From NCBI RefSeq assembly GCF_900114565.1, contig NZ_FOTM01000003.1, positions 175,428 to 239,427 on the forward strand: 64,000 nucleotides of DNA, in the 5' to 3' direction. The notes below the pieces were generated by a model. It was not told the DNA's origin and did not search any database. It saw nothing but the letters and a program-made list of their open reading frames with translations. A program made the position numbers and the translations under genes. Positions 8,536 to 16,437 of the stretch are shown in pieces; the stretch's first letter is position 1; each line of letters opens with the position of its first letter. The DNA comes from Leifsonia sp. CL147. Lineage in GTDB: Bacteria > Actinomycetota > Actinomycetes > Actinomycetales > Microbacteriaceae.

Positions 8536-9141
8536 ATGAGCACACCTGGTCCGATGAACGGCCGCAACCGTCTCCTCTTTCCGACCCTGCCGCGGGGCGA
8601 GATCGTCGCCACGTTCGAGACCTACCCCGAGGCGCAGCAGGCGGTCGACGTGCTCGCCCGTGCGGACTTCCCCGTCGACAAGGTCTCGATCCTCGGGAGC
8701 GACCTGAAGAGCGTCGAGCGCGTCACCGGCAAGCTGACCTGGGGCCGGGTCGCGCTGGCCGGCGCCGCGTCCGGTGCGTGGCTCGGCATCTTCTTCGGGC
8801 TGCTGCTCATCGTCTTCTCGCCGACGGTCAGCCTGGCGTTCGTCCTCGCCGCGCTCCTGATGGGCGCGGGCTTCGGGATGCTGTTCGGCCTGGTCTCGTA
8901 CGCGATCAACCGCCGGCGCCGCGACTACACCTCCGTCATGCAGGTGATCGCTACCAGCTACTCGGTGCTCGTCGACTCCGAGCTCGGCAACCGGGCCCGC
9001 AACCTTCTGGAGAGCGGAGGCGCTGCCGAGCACGCCGCCACCGCTCCCGGATGGACGCCGCCCGCCCAGCCGCAGCATCCCTCCGACCCGCCGCCGGCTC
9101 CGCCCGCCGGCGACGACAACCCTCCGGCGCCGCCCGCATGA
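8536..9141 (+). CDS. General stress protein 17M-like membrane protein
   Basis: A 201-aa protein. Residues 20-60 carry the conserved stress-protein segment (ATFETYPEAQQAVDVLARADFP followed by VSILGSDL, split by DKV). Two glycine-rich membrane helices follow (about residues 75-120). The tail after residue 165 is Pro/Ala-rich and probably disordered. It corresponds to M. tuberculosis Rv1234, which also lies near the mrp and CBS genes. Role unknown beyond a stress-associated family name. A weak -10 match (GACAAT) lies 6 nt before the ATG. Confidence 0.75.
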   Translation: MSTPGPMNGRNRLLFPTLPRGEIVATFETYPEAQQAVDVLARADFPVDKVSILGSDLKSVERVTGKLTWGRVALAGAASGAWLGIFFGLLLIVFSPTVSLAFVLAALLMGAGFGMLFGLVSYAINRRRRDYTSVMQVIATSYSVLVDSELGNRARNLLESGGAAEHAATAPGWTPPAQPQHPSDPPPAPPAGDDNPPAPPA

Positions 9142-9178
9142 CGCCACCGGCATAACGCCGCCGGGGGAGAGGTGAGCG

Positions 9179-10792
9179 TCAGCTCGAGAGGCGTCGCACC
9201 CAGGCCTCGACATCGTCGGCCGTGCGCGGGATGGCGACGGAGAGGTTCTCCGCGCCGTCCTCGGTGACGAGGATGTTGTCCTCGATCCGCACGCCGATGC
9301 CGCGGAACCGCTCCGGCACAGTGAGGTCGTCGGGCTGGAAGTACAGTCCCGGCTCGATGGTGAAGACCATCCCAGGCTGCAGCACGCCGTCCAGGTACAG
9401 TTCGCGGCGCGCCTGCGCGCAGTCGTGGACGTCGAGGCCGAGGTGGTGGCTGGTCCCGTGCACCATGTACCGGCGGTGCTGCTGGTTCTCCGCGTCCAGC
9501 GCCTCCTCGGCGCTCACCGGCAGCAGCCCCCACTCGGCGGTGCGCCGGGCGACGACCTCCATCGCCGCCGCGTGGATCTCGCGGAACCGGATACCCGGCC
9601 GGACGATGGCGAACGCCGCATCCGCCGCCTCCAGCACCGCTTCGTAGATCAGGCGCTGCGTCTCGGTGAAGGTGCCGTCGATCGGGAAGGTGCGTGTGAT
9701 GTCGGCCGTGTAGTAGCTGTCCAGCTCGACGCCCGCATCCAGGAGGATGAGGTCGCCTGGCACCACCGGACCGTCGTTGCGCGTCCAGTGCAGGATGCAC
9801 GCGTGCGGTCCGCTCGCCGCGATCGTGTCGTAGCCGACCGCGTTGCCGTCGGCGCGGGCGCGCCCGTTGAAGACACCCTCCACGAGCCGCTCGCCGCGGG
9901 GATGCGTGGTGATGCGCGGAAGGTCGGCGATGACGTCGTCGAAACCGCGCGCTGTGGCAGCGACGGCCGCGCGCAGTTCGCCGATCTCGAAGTCGTCCTT
10001 CACCAGGCGCAGCTCGGACAGGTCGCGGGCGAGCCGGTCGTCGTCGCCGTGGTCTTCGGGGTCGCGCTCGCCGTCGGTGTCGTCCCAGAGCAGCATGCGC
10101 GCGCCGTCCACCTCGTCGGTGATCGCCGGGTCGGCCTCGCGCAGGACGACCGTCTCCCCGTCGACGGTGTCGAGCACCGACCGCACCTCGGCGATGCCGC
10201 GCGTGGGCAGAGCGAGGTCGCTCGCGACCTGCGCGAGCGAGGGGCGGGGGCCGATCCAGAACTCGCCGATCTCGGGGTTCGCGTAGAACTCGTCGGAGTC
10301 GCGCCCCGCACGCTCCCGGAAGTACAGCGTCGCTTCGTGACCGGTCGCCGTCGGCTCGAGCACGAGAACGCTTCCCGGTTCGGCGTCAGAGCCCCACCCG
10401 GTCAGGTGGGCGAAGGCCGAGTGCGCCCGGAAGGGGAAGTCGGTGTCGTTCGAACGCTGCTTCAGCCTCCCTGCGGGGACGATGAGCCGCTTGCCCGGGA
10501 AGAGCTCGGACACCCGCGCCCGGCGAGCGGCGGCGTACTGCGCCTGCCTGCGGGGCTCGGGGAGGACCTCCGGCCTCGACGCCCAGCCGCTCGCGATGTA
10601 GCGGCGGAAGGTGTCGGAGCCGGGCGTGGTCGAGCGGTTCTGTGTCGCGCGCGGCGCCTGCTCCGTCTCTGCGGCCGCGGGGGTCGCTGCGGTCTCGGGG
10701 GTCGCTGCGGTCTCCGGGGTCCCTGCGGTCGCGGGGGTCGCTGCGGTCTCCGGGGTCTCTGCGGTCGCGGGGCTGGTCGGCTGGGAGGACAT
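9179..10792 (-). CDS. pepP: Xaa-Pro aminopeptidase (aminopeptidase P)
   Basis: A 537-aa metallopeptidase that removes N-terminal residues preceding proline. Metal ligands of the pita-bread fold are visible in order: LLDAGVELDSYYTADITRTF (two Asp), VHGTSHHLGLDVHD (His), FTIEPGLYF (Glu) and GVRIEDNILVT (Glu). The N-terminal AMP-N domain includes YFRERAGRDSDEF. Start: ATG 10792 follows GGTGGAAG; an upstream in-frame start at 10870 lacks a ribosome site. The first 40 residues are a low-complexity Thr-Pro-Glu-Ala tract of TPETAA hexapeptides, unusual for the family. Confidence 0.9.
   Translation of the reverse strand: MSSQPTSPATAETPETAATPATAGTPETAATPETAATPAAAETEQAPRATQNRSTTPGSDTFRRYIASGWASRPEVLPEPRRQAQYAAARRARVSELFPGKRLIVPAGRLKQRSNDTDFPFRAHSAFAHLTGWGSDAEPGSVLVLEPTATGHEATLYFRERAGRDSDEFYANPEIGEFWIGPRPSLAQVASDLALPTRGIAEVRSVLDTVDGETVVLREADPAITDEVDGARMLLWDDTDGERDPEDHGDDDRLARDLSELRLVKDDFEIGELRAAVAATARGFDDVIADLPRITTHPRGERLVEGVFNGRARADGNAVGYDTIAASGPHACILHWTRNDGPVVPGDLILLDAGVELDSYYTADITRTFPIDGTFTETQRLIYEAVLEAADAAFAIVRPGIRFREIHAAAMEVVARRTAEWGLLPVSAEEALDAENQQHRRYMVHGTSHHLGLDVHDCAQARRELYLDGVLQPGMVFTIEPGLYFQPDDLTVPERFRGIGVRIEDNILVTEDGAENLSVAIPRTADDVEAWVRRLSS
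10676..10780 (-). repeat. 18-nt in-frame tandem repeats in pepP
   Basis: The hexapeptide TPETAA and variants (TPATAG, TPAAAE) recur about six times near the N-terminus of aminopeptidase P. The period is a multiple of three, so copy-number change would alter length but not frame. Confidence 0.8.
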
Positions 10793-10892
10793 GGTCTCAT
10801 TCTTCCACCCGCCGCCGACGGCGCGCCGATGACCGCTTCGGCCTCGGTCCCATGCATGCATTGCGGCCACCCGCGGCCGTGGCGCCGCCTCC

Positions 10893-10898
10893 TAGGAT
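10893..10898 (+). promoter_or_regulatory. -10 box of leaderless PHP-domain gene
   Basis: TAGGAT, then 7 nt, then ATG 10906. Confidence 0.65.
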
Positions 10899-10905
10899 GG
10901 TCACC

Positions 10906-11778
10906 ATGGTTGATGCGCGACGGTTCCGTGGCCCCGTCGACCTGCACACCCACTCCAGCGTCTCCGACGGCACGGAGACCCCGGCCGAACTCGTCCGCGC
11001 GGCGGCAGCGGCCGGCCTCGGCACCGTCGCCCTGACGGATCACGATTCGACCGCGGGATGGATGGACGCGGCGGCGGAAGGTCAGCGGGTCGGCGTCACC
11101 GTCGTCCCCGGCATGGAGTTGTCCACCCGGATCGAGTTCGCCAGCGTCCACATGCTCGGGTACCTCTTCGACCCGACGGACGAGGCGCTCACGGCCGAGA
11201 CGGTCCGCATCCGGGATGGCCGGATGCGCCGGGCCGAAGACATGGTCCGCCGCATCTCGGAGGACTACGACATCACCTGGGACGACGTGCTCGCCCAGGC
11301 GACGGAGGGCGCTACCGTCGGCCGTCCGCACATCGCGGACGCGCTCGTCGCACGGGGCCTCGCCTCCGATCGGAGCGCTGCGTTCGCGGGCATCCTGCAC
11401 TGGCGCAGCGGCTACTTCCAGCCGCACTACGCACCGGACCCGCTGACCGGCGTGCGGCTCATCCGCGGCGCCGGCGGGCTCCCGGTGCTCGCGCATCCGG
11501 CGACGGGAGGACGGGGCCGGGTCATCCCGGAGGACCGGCTGCGCCGGCTCGTCGACGCCGGACTCTTCGGGCTGGAGCTCGATCACCGCGAGAACAAGGC
11601 CGACGGCGTCGAGCGGCTGCGCGAGCTGGCGGGGCGTTACGGCCTCCGGATCACCGGCTCCAGCGACTACCACGGGGCAGGAAAGCCGAACCGGCTGGGC
11701 GAGAGGACGACCGATCCGTCGGTCGTGGACGCGATGATCGAAGAAGCGACAGGCGCGTCGCCTTTCTACGCTCCCTGA
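10906..11778 (+). CDS. PHP-domain phosphoesterase (YciV/RNase AM-like)
   Basis: A 290-aa protein with the full PHP metal-site set: DLHTHSSVSDG near residue 12, ALTDHDST near 43, GMELST near 68, VLAHPATG in the middle and SSDYHGAGKPNRLG near the C-terminus. This arrangement matches the 3',5'-nucleoside bisphosphate phosphatase / RNase AM group rather than DNA polymerase PHP domains. Likely cytosolic with a three-metal site. It lies divergently from pepP with 113 nt between them. The exact substrate is inferred from the family. Confidence 0.85.
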   Translation: MVDARRFRGPVDLHTHSSVSDGTETPAELVRAAAAAGLGTVALTDHDSTAGWMDAAAEGQRVGVTVVPGMELSTRIEFASVHMLGYLFDPTDEALTAETVRIRDGRMRRAEDMVRRISEDYDITWDDVLAQATEGATVGRPHIADALVARGLASDRSAAFAGILHWRSGYFQPHYAPDPLTGVRLIRGAGGLPVLAHPATGGRGRVIPEDRLRRLVDAGLFGLELDHRENKADGVERLRELAGRYGLRITGSSDYHGAGKPNRLGERTTDPSVVDAMIEEATGASPFYAP

Positions 11779-11848
11779 CCCTGTGCCCGTAGCCTGGGGG
11801 AGGGGATTCGAGAAACACGCAGTCGGGGCGAGAAGGCGAGGTGCGCGG

Positions 11849-12976
11849 GTGAGACGGTTCTGGCGAGGATCGGCGGTCGCGATCGCCCTGACGGCGGCGC
11901 TCGTGGTGGCGACGGGCGCGACGCCCGCGCTCGCCGACTCCTACCCCTCGTGGGATGACGTGCAGGCCGCGAAGAACAACGCGGCCGCCGCCCAGGCCGA
12001 GGTGGACCGGATCAACGGGCTGCTGGCGAGCCTCCAGACTGCGGCGAACGCGGCGGGCGACCTCGCGGTCAAGCGCCTCGGTGAGTACGGAGCCGCCGAG
12101 GCGGCCCTGAAGGCGGCGACGGACAAGGCGCAGGACCTGGCGCAGAAGGCCCAGGATGCGGCCGCGAAAGCGGATCAGCTGAAGGCGCAGAGCGGGAGGC
12201 TCGCCGAGCAACTCACCCGGGCGGGCAGCTCCGGCGTGTCCCTGCGATTGTTCCTGAGCCCGGATGCGTCCGGCTCGGACTCGCTGCTCTACCAGCTGGG
12301 GGCCGTGTCCAAGCTGGCCGACCAGTCCAGCTCCCTGTTCGCGCAGGCCACGGCCCAGCGCAACGTCGCAACGTCGCTGAGCGCGCAGGCGACCGATGCG
12401 GAGAAGGTGCGCGATCAGCTTGCGACGGCCGCCAAGAAGGCGCTCGAGGTGGCCACCGCCGCGAAGCAGGCGGCCGACGCCCAGCTGGCCGACCAGAAGC
12501 AGCACGCGAACACCCTCTATGCGCAGCTCGCCACGCTGAAGAACACGGTGGCGGCTGTCGAGGAGAAGTTCGCGGAGGGCCAGGCGGCGGCCGCTGCGGC
12601 GGCCGCGGCGGCGAACCCGGGTGGAAGCGCCGACGGCTTCGCGCCGCCACCCGGCATGAACGTGGACCCGGCGGCTGCGCAGGCCTACGCCTCCAGCCGG
12701 CTCGGGGCATACGGCTGGGGCGGCGACCAGATGGACTGCCTGATCAAGCTCTGGAACCACGAGTCGGGCTGGCGCGCGGACGCCTACAACACCTCGAGCG
12801 GCGCCTACGGCATCCCGCAGGCCTGGCCGGCGAGCAAGATGTCGTCCGCCGGCCCCGACTGGATGACGAACCAGAACACGCAGGTGAACTGGGGTCTCGA
12901 CTACATCAACCGTTCCTACGGCTCTCCGTGCCGAGCCTGGAACTTCGAGATGAGCCACGACCCCAACTGGTACTGA
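11849..12976 (+). CDS. Secreted coiled-coil protein with C-terminal transglycosylase-like domain
   Basis: A 375-aa protein with a signal peptide (Arg-rich start, hydrophobic core AVAIALTAALVVATGA, cleavage near ALADS). A long Ala/Gln-rich coiled coil occupies about residues 35-265. A C-terminal domain contains LWNHESGWRADAYN (probable catalytic Glu), SSGAYGIPQAWPASKM and WGLDYINRSYGSPCRAW, the signature of actinobacterial resuscitation- or aggregation-factor-type lytic transglycosylases. It should act on peptidoglycan outside the cell. GTG 11849 has a GAAGGCGAGG ribosome site; an in-frame GTG at 11783 would add 22 residues before the signal peptide. Confidence 0.85.
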   Translation: MRRFWRGSAVAIALTAALVVATGATPALADSYPSWDDVQAAKNNAAAAQAEVDRINGLLASLQTAANAAGDLAVKRLGEYGAAEAALKAATDKAQDLAQKAQDAAAKADQLKAQSGRLAEQLTRAGSSGVSLRLFLSPDASGSDSLLYQLGAVSKLADQSSSLFAQATAQRNVATSLSAQATDAEKVRDQLATAAKKALEVATAAKQAADAQLADQKQHANTLYAQLATLKNTVAAVEEKFAEGQAAAAAAAAAANPGGSADGFAPPPGMNVDPAAAQAYASSRLGAYGWGGDQMDCLIKLWNHESGWRADAYNTSSGAYGIPQAWPASKMSSAGPDWMTNQNTQVNWGLDYINRSYGSPCRAWNFEMSHDPNWY

Positions 12977-13021
12977 CCTGCGCCGCGCCGCGCGCCGCGC
13001 CGCCGCGCGCCGCGCCGTGCC

Positions 13022-13300
13022 GTGCACATTCGTCACGAATGTGCACTTAGACCGCCGAAATCGCGACATTCGTGACGAATGTGAGAGTCCGCCGGTCTGG
13101 CAGCGCCGGCCTCATCTCCCGCGCGGGCGCGACATTCGTCACGAATGTGCACTTAGACCGCCGAAATCGTGACATTCGTGACGAATGTGCGCTCTGACCC
13201 CGCGTGCGAGACTCGTGGCGAGTGCGCGCTCTGACCTGGCGCGAGATTCGTCACGAATGTGCGCTTCGGCCGAGCGAAACGCGACATTCGTGACGAATGT
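13022..13300. repeat. Palindromic repeat array 1 (17-bp palindrome, 40-bp spacing)
   Basis: Copies of ACATTCGT(C/G)ACGAATGT start at 13026, 13066, 13132, 13172, 13244 (AGATTCGT variant) and 13284, with a decayed copy at 13209. Spacing is 40 nt within each pair. The first copy extends to a 25-bp palindrome (13022-13046). The region from 12977 to 13312 holds no gene: 12977-13021 is GC-only low-complexity sequence and the rest is this array. It lies between two convergent genes. Confidence 0.95.
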
Positions 13301-13312
13301 CGGGCGGGTGGG

Positions 13313-14878
13313 TCAGCTGGCGGGGGCCGCGGGGGCGCCCCCGCGCGAGTGGCGACGGCGGCGACGCGGGGCGCTGTTGCCGTCGCGGTGCTGTGCGCCG
13401 CCTCCGTCGTGCGTCCCGGCGGCGGCCTTCGGCTCGCCGGCCTCGGCCGACGCCGCGTCCTGGCCGCCGGCGTGCTGGCCGGCGCCGCTCTGGCCGCCGG
13501 CGTGCTGGCCGGCGCCGCTCTGGCCGCCGGCGTGCTGGCCGGCGCCGCGCTGGCCGCCGGCGTGCTCGCCTGCACCGCCCTGACCGGATCCGCGGGTTCG
13601 ACGACGGTCGCGGCCGCCGGAGCGGTCACCGCCCTCGGGCCGGGTGGAGTCCGTGCGGCCGCCTCGCGGCGTCTCGGCGACCTTGACGGCCGGCGTCGGC
13701 TTCAACCGGCCCTTGACGCCCTGCGGGATGTCGAGGTCGCTGAACAGGTGCGGCGACGACGAGTACGTCTCGGTCGGATCAGGCTGACCGAACTCGAGCG
13801 CCTTGTTGATGAGGGCCCACTTGTGGAGGTCCTCCCAGTCGACGAACGTGACCGCGATCCCGGTCTTGCCGGCGCGGCCGGTGCGGCCGGCGCGGTGCAG
13901 GTAGGTCTTCTCGTCGTCCGGGATGGTGTGGTTGATGACGTGCGTCACATCGTCCACGTCGATACCGCGGGCGGCGACGTCCGTGGCGATCAGGATGTCC
14001 TTCTTGCCGGCCTTGAACGCGGCCATGGCCCGCTCGCGCTGCTCCTGGTTGAGGTCGCCGTGGACGGCGGCGGCGTTGAAGCCGCGGTCGTTGAGCTCCT
14101 CGACCAGCTTCGCGGCGGCGCGCTTGGTGCGGGTGAAGATCACGGTCTTGCCGCGGCCCTCCGCCTGCAGGATGCGCGCGATGACCTCGTCCTTGTCCAG
14201 CGAGTGGGCGCGGTAGATCAGGTGCTTGATGTTCGCCTGGATCTGGCCCTCGTCCGGATCGCTTGCCCGGATGTGCACCGGGCGGGTCATGAAGCGGCGC
14301 GCGAGCGCGACGATCGGGCCGGGCATGGTGGCCGAGAAGAGCATGGTGTGGCGGGTGGCCGGCGTCTGCGCGAACAGCTTCTCGATGTCGGCGAGGAAGC
14401 CGAGGTCGAGCATCTTGTCGGCCTCGTCCAGCACCATCTCCTGCACGTTGCCGAGGTTCAGGAGGCGCTGCCCGGCGAGGTCGAGCAGACGGCCGGGCGT
14501 GCCGACGACGATCTGAGCGCCGCCCTTGAGCTGCGCGATCTGGCCCTCGTAGGCCTTGCCGCCGTAGATGCTGGCGATCGAGGTCGGACGGCCGGCTGCG
14601 GCGGTCTCGAGGTCTTCGTAGACCTGGATGGCCAGCTCGCGCGTCGGGACGACGACGAGTGCCTTCACGCCCGGCTCGGGATTGAGGCCGAGGCGCTGGA
14701 TGAGCGGGAGGCCGAAGCCGAGCGTCTTGCCCGTTCCCGTCTTGGCCTGGCCGATGATGTCCTGCCCGGTGAGTGCGAGCGGGATCGTCTGGGTCTGGAT
14801 GGGGAACGGCTCGATGATGCCCTTGGCGGCGAGCTGATCCACCATGTCCTGGTCGATGTTGAGTTCTGAGAAAGTCAC
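13313..14878 (-). CDS. DEAD-box ATP-dependent RNA helicase
   Basis: A 521-aa RhlE-like helicase with all core motifs: FPIQTQTIP (Q motif), AKTGTGKT (Walker A), VLDEADKMLD (DEAD), LFSATMP (SAT) and HRAGRTGRAG (motif VI). It unwinds RNA duplexes in the cytosol. After the core comes a basic, Gly/Gln-rich tail with four decapeptide repeats (SGAGQHAGGQ) and a terminal RRRRRHSRGG, probably RNA-binding. GTG 14878 gives the family start (TFSELNIDQDMV); an in-frame GTG at 14914 would add 12 residues. Orthologous in position to M. tuberculosis Rv3211. Confidence 0.9.
   Translation of the reverse strand: MTFSELNIDQDMVDQLAAKGIIEPFPIQTQTIPLALTGQDIIGQAKTGTGKTLGFGLPLIQRLGLNPEPGVKALVVVPTRELAIQVYEDLETAAAGRPTSIASIYGGKAYEGQIAQLKGGAQIVVGTPGRLLDLAGQRLLNLGNVQEMVLDEADKMLDLGFLADIEKLFAQTPATRHTMLFSATMPGPIVALARRFMTRPVHIRASDPDEGQIQANIKHLIYRAHSLDKDEVIARILQAEGRGKTVIFTRTKRAAAKLVEELNDRGFNAAAVHGDLNQEQRERAMAAFKAGKKDILIATDVAARGIDVDDVTHVINHTIPDDEKTYLHRAGRTGRAGKTGIAVTFVDWEDLHKWALINKALEFGQPDPTETYSSSPHLFSDLDIPQGVKGRLKPTPAVKVAETPRGGRTDSTRPEGGDRSGGRDRRRTRGSGQGGAGEHAGGQRGAGQHAGGQSGAGQHAGGQSGAGQHAGGQDAASAEAGEPKAAAGTHDGGGAQHRDGNSAPRRRRRHSRGGAPAAPAS
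13461..13580 (-). repeat. Four 30-nt tandem repeats in the helicase tail
   Basis: Units at 13461-13490, 13491-13520, 13521-13550 and a degenerate one at 13551-13580 encode the decapeptide SGAGQHAGGQ. The first three are nearly identical, suggesting recent expansion. Confidence 0.92.
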
Positions 14879-14990
14879 GTGCGAAATGCCTGTCGATTCG
14901 ATGGGAGGGTCCACGCCATGTTCTCTGTCGCAGGCGCAGGGCCGTCGATCCTGCGCCGACGGCGGTCAACAGCCTACTGGACCGGCCCGA

Positions 14991-14996
14991 TACACT
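14991..14996 (+). promoter_or_regulatory. -10 box of leaderless ferritin-like gene
   Basis: TACACT, 7 nt, then GTG 15004. Confidence 0.65.
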
Positions 14997-15003
14997 GCTG
15001 TGC

Positions 15004-15720
15004 GTGTCAACATGGTTCACCCGGCGACGGCCTTCCGTCGAGCTCCCGCGCTTGACGCAACGGGCGCGCCCGGTGGCCACGGTGCGGGTCGATCTGCACG
15101 AGGTGATGCCCGACCTCCTGCCGTATCTCGGCCAGGCGGCCTACCTGCAGCTGGAACAGTTCGAGACGCTGTCCCTGGTGGCCGCCGAGACGGACGACCT
15201 GCGTGCGAAGGGACGGATCTCCGCCGCAGCCGGTGACGCACTCTCGAAGCATCAGGGGATCGTGGCGGAGATCCGCCGCAGGGGCGACGACCCCGCCGAG
15301 GCGATGAAACCGTTCGCCGACGCGATCGAGGGTTTCGGCGCGCTGATCGTCGGCGCGGACTGGCGCGAGACGCTGCTGTCGGCGCTGGTGACCGGCGGGC
15401 TGCTCGACGACTTCTTCATCCGCCTGGCCGCCGGGCTGCCCGGCGATGTCGGTCCGCGGCTCGCCCACCTGCTCGGCTCCGACTCCGGTCAGGAGGGTGT
15501 GCTGGAGGTCCTGCGCGAGCAGATCGCTGCGGATCCGCGGCTGGCATCACGGCTCGCGATGTGGGGCCGGCGGCTCGTCGGCGACACGCTGCTCGTCGCG
15601 CGGTCGGCCCTGCACCTGTCGGGGAACCGTGCCACCGACGAGGAACGCATCGAGCCCATCTTCACGGAGCTCATCGCGGCGCACACCCGACGGATGGACG
15701 CCCTCGGGCTGACCGCCTGA
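15004..15720 (+). CDS. Ferritin-like (MiaE-type fold) protein
   Basis: A 238-aa mostly helical protein related in position and length to M. tuberculosis Rv3210c, which lies beside the same helicase gene. Segments such as YLGQAAYLQLEQFETLSLVAAET and ALVTGGLLDDFFIRLAAGL look like the antiparallel helices of ferritin-like hydroxylases related to tRNA hydroxylase MiaE. The canonical ExxH di-iron pairs are not clear (SKHQGIVAEI offers only part), so metal binding is uncertain. Function unknown. It is transcribed divergently from the helicase. Confidence 0.7.
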   Translation: MSTWFTRRRPSVELPRLTQRARPVATVRVDLHEVMPDLLPYLGQAAYLQLEQFETLSLVAAETDDLRAKGRISAAAGDALSKHQGIVAEIRRRGDDPAEAMKPFADAIEGFGALIVGADWRETLLSALVTGGLLDDFFIRLAAGLPGDVGPRLAHLLGSDSGQEGVLEVLREQIAADPRLASRLAMWGRRLVGDTLLVARSALHLSGNRATDEERIEPIFTELIAAHTRRMDALGLTA

Positions 15721-15792
15721 GCGGCTCGTTCGCGCGGTTCCTGTTCTGACGACAGGGCTGCACCCGCGCCGTCCGCCTGAAAACGGCAGGCG

Positions 15793-16095
15793 TCAGCGCG
15801 CGACGGCGCCCTTGGCGAGCGAGTGCAGCATCCGGTCGTCGTGTGCGGCGCGTACGCGACCCACCACCAGATCCGAGACCGCGACGACGAGCGCCGTGCC
15901 GACGAGGGTGATCCACCAGATCCACCCGCCGTTCCACTTCAGGCCAGCCCAGGTGAGCACGACCCAGAGGATGGACGCGGCGACCACGCCGATCGCCGGG
16001 ACGAGGACGGAGCCGTGCGTGTGACGGTTCGGCAGGAAGTAGCGTCCGGCGAGGCCGATGATGGCGCCGCCGAGGACGACGAAGAGCAGTTCCAC
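15793..16095 (-). CDS. Small membrane protein, unknown function
   Basis: A 100-aa protein with three hydrophobic helices (about residues 1-17, 30-52, 57-78) and a basic cytoplasmic tail. The segment GLAGRYFLPNRHTHGSVLVP is distinctive. I do not recognise a named family. GTG 16095 lies 7 nt after a TAACCT -10 box that overlaps the DUF3107 stop codon, so it probably has its own leaderless transcript. A short CGCCTG/CAGGCG hairpin (15774-15792) lies just past its stop. Confidence 0.75.
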   Translation of the reverse strand: MELLFVVLGGAIIGLAGRYFLPNRHTHGSVLVPAIGVVAASILWVVLTWAGLKWNGGWIWWITLVGTALVVAVSDLVVGRVRAAHDDRMLHSLAKGAVAR

Positions 16096-16102
16096 GAGTT
16101 GG

Positions 16103-16108
16103 AGGTTA
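16103..16108 (-). promoter_or_regulatory. -10 box of leaderless small membrane protein gene
   Basis: TAACCT on the minus strand, 7 nt, then GTG 16095. The box overlaps the stop codon of the DUF3107 gene. Confidence 0.55.
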
Positions 16109-16330
16109 GCCGACGAAGCCGATGCGGCGCGATTCCTCTGTGCCGATCTCGACGTAGCCGATGCCGGCGGTCGGGACCAGGTAGAGGCGACCCTTGTCGT
16201 CGGCCAGCTTCAGGACCCCGGAGCCGCTGCTGAGCGCCGTCTGCACCTGCCCCGCCAGTTCTTCGGCCGACTGCGAGGACTCGAAGCTGAGCTCGCGGGG
16301 GGCGTTGACGATTCCGATGCGGATCTCCAC
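16106..16330 (-). CDS. DUF3107 family protein
   Basis: A 74-aa protein of the actinobacterial DUF3107 family (MEIRIGIVNAPRELSFES, then VPTAGIGYVEIGTEESRRIGF). The M. tuberculosis homologue Rv3208A (TB9.4) occupies the same neighbourhood between the helicase and adnA. Function unknown. GTG 16330 follows a GAAAGG ribosome site. It is divergent from adnA with about 107 nt between. Confidence 0.9.
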   Translation of the reverse strand: MEIRIGIVNAPRELSFESSQSAEELAGQVQTALSSGSGVLKLADDKGRLYLVPTAGIGYVEIGTEESRRIGFVG

Positions 16331-16424
16331 GTGGGTGCCTTTCGAATCTGACCGGCGGGTGTGAGTTCAGACTACGGCACACGGCTCGCGGCGCCCGGTC
16401 GCGTTCTCTGTCGGCGGACGCCGA

Positions 16425-16430
16425 TACCGT
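16425..16430 (+). promoter_or_regulatory. -10 box of leaderless adnA
   Basis: TACCGT, 7 nt, then ATG 16438. This fixes the start over the in-frame GTG at 16429, which overlaps the box itself. Confidence 0.65.
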
Positions 16431-16437
16431 GAATGGC

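Noticed and set aside
11783..11848. A longer N-terminus for the transglycosylase-like protein
   Set aside because: It would place 22 charged residues before the signal peptide; GTG 11849 has a better ribosome site and a normal signal peptide start.
13022..13330. Short ORFs reading through the repeats (peptides containing TFVTNV or DIRDEC)
   Set aside because: They are translations of the palindromic repeat in various frames, with no start signals or conserved domain.
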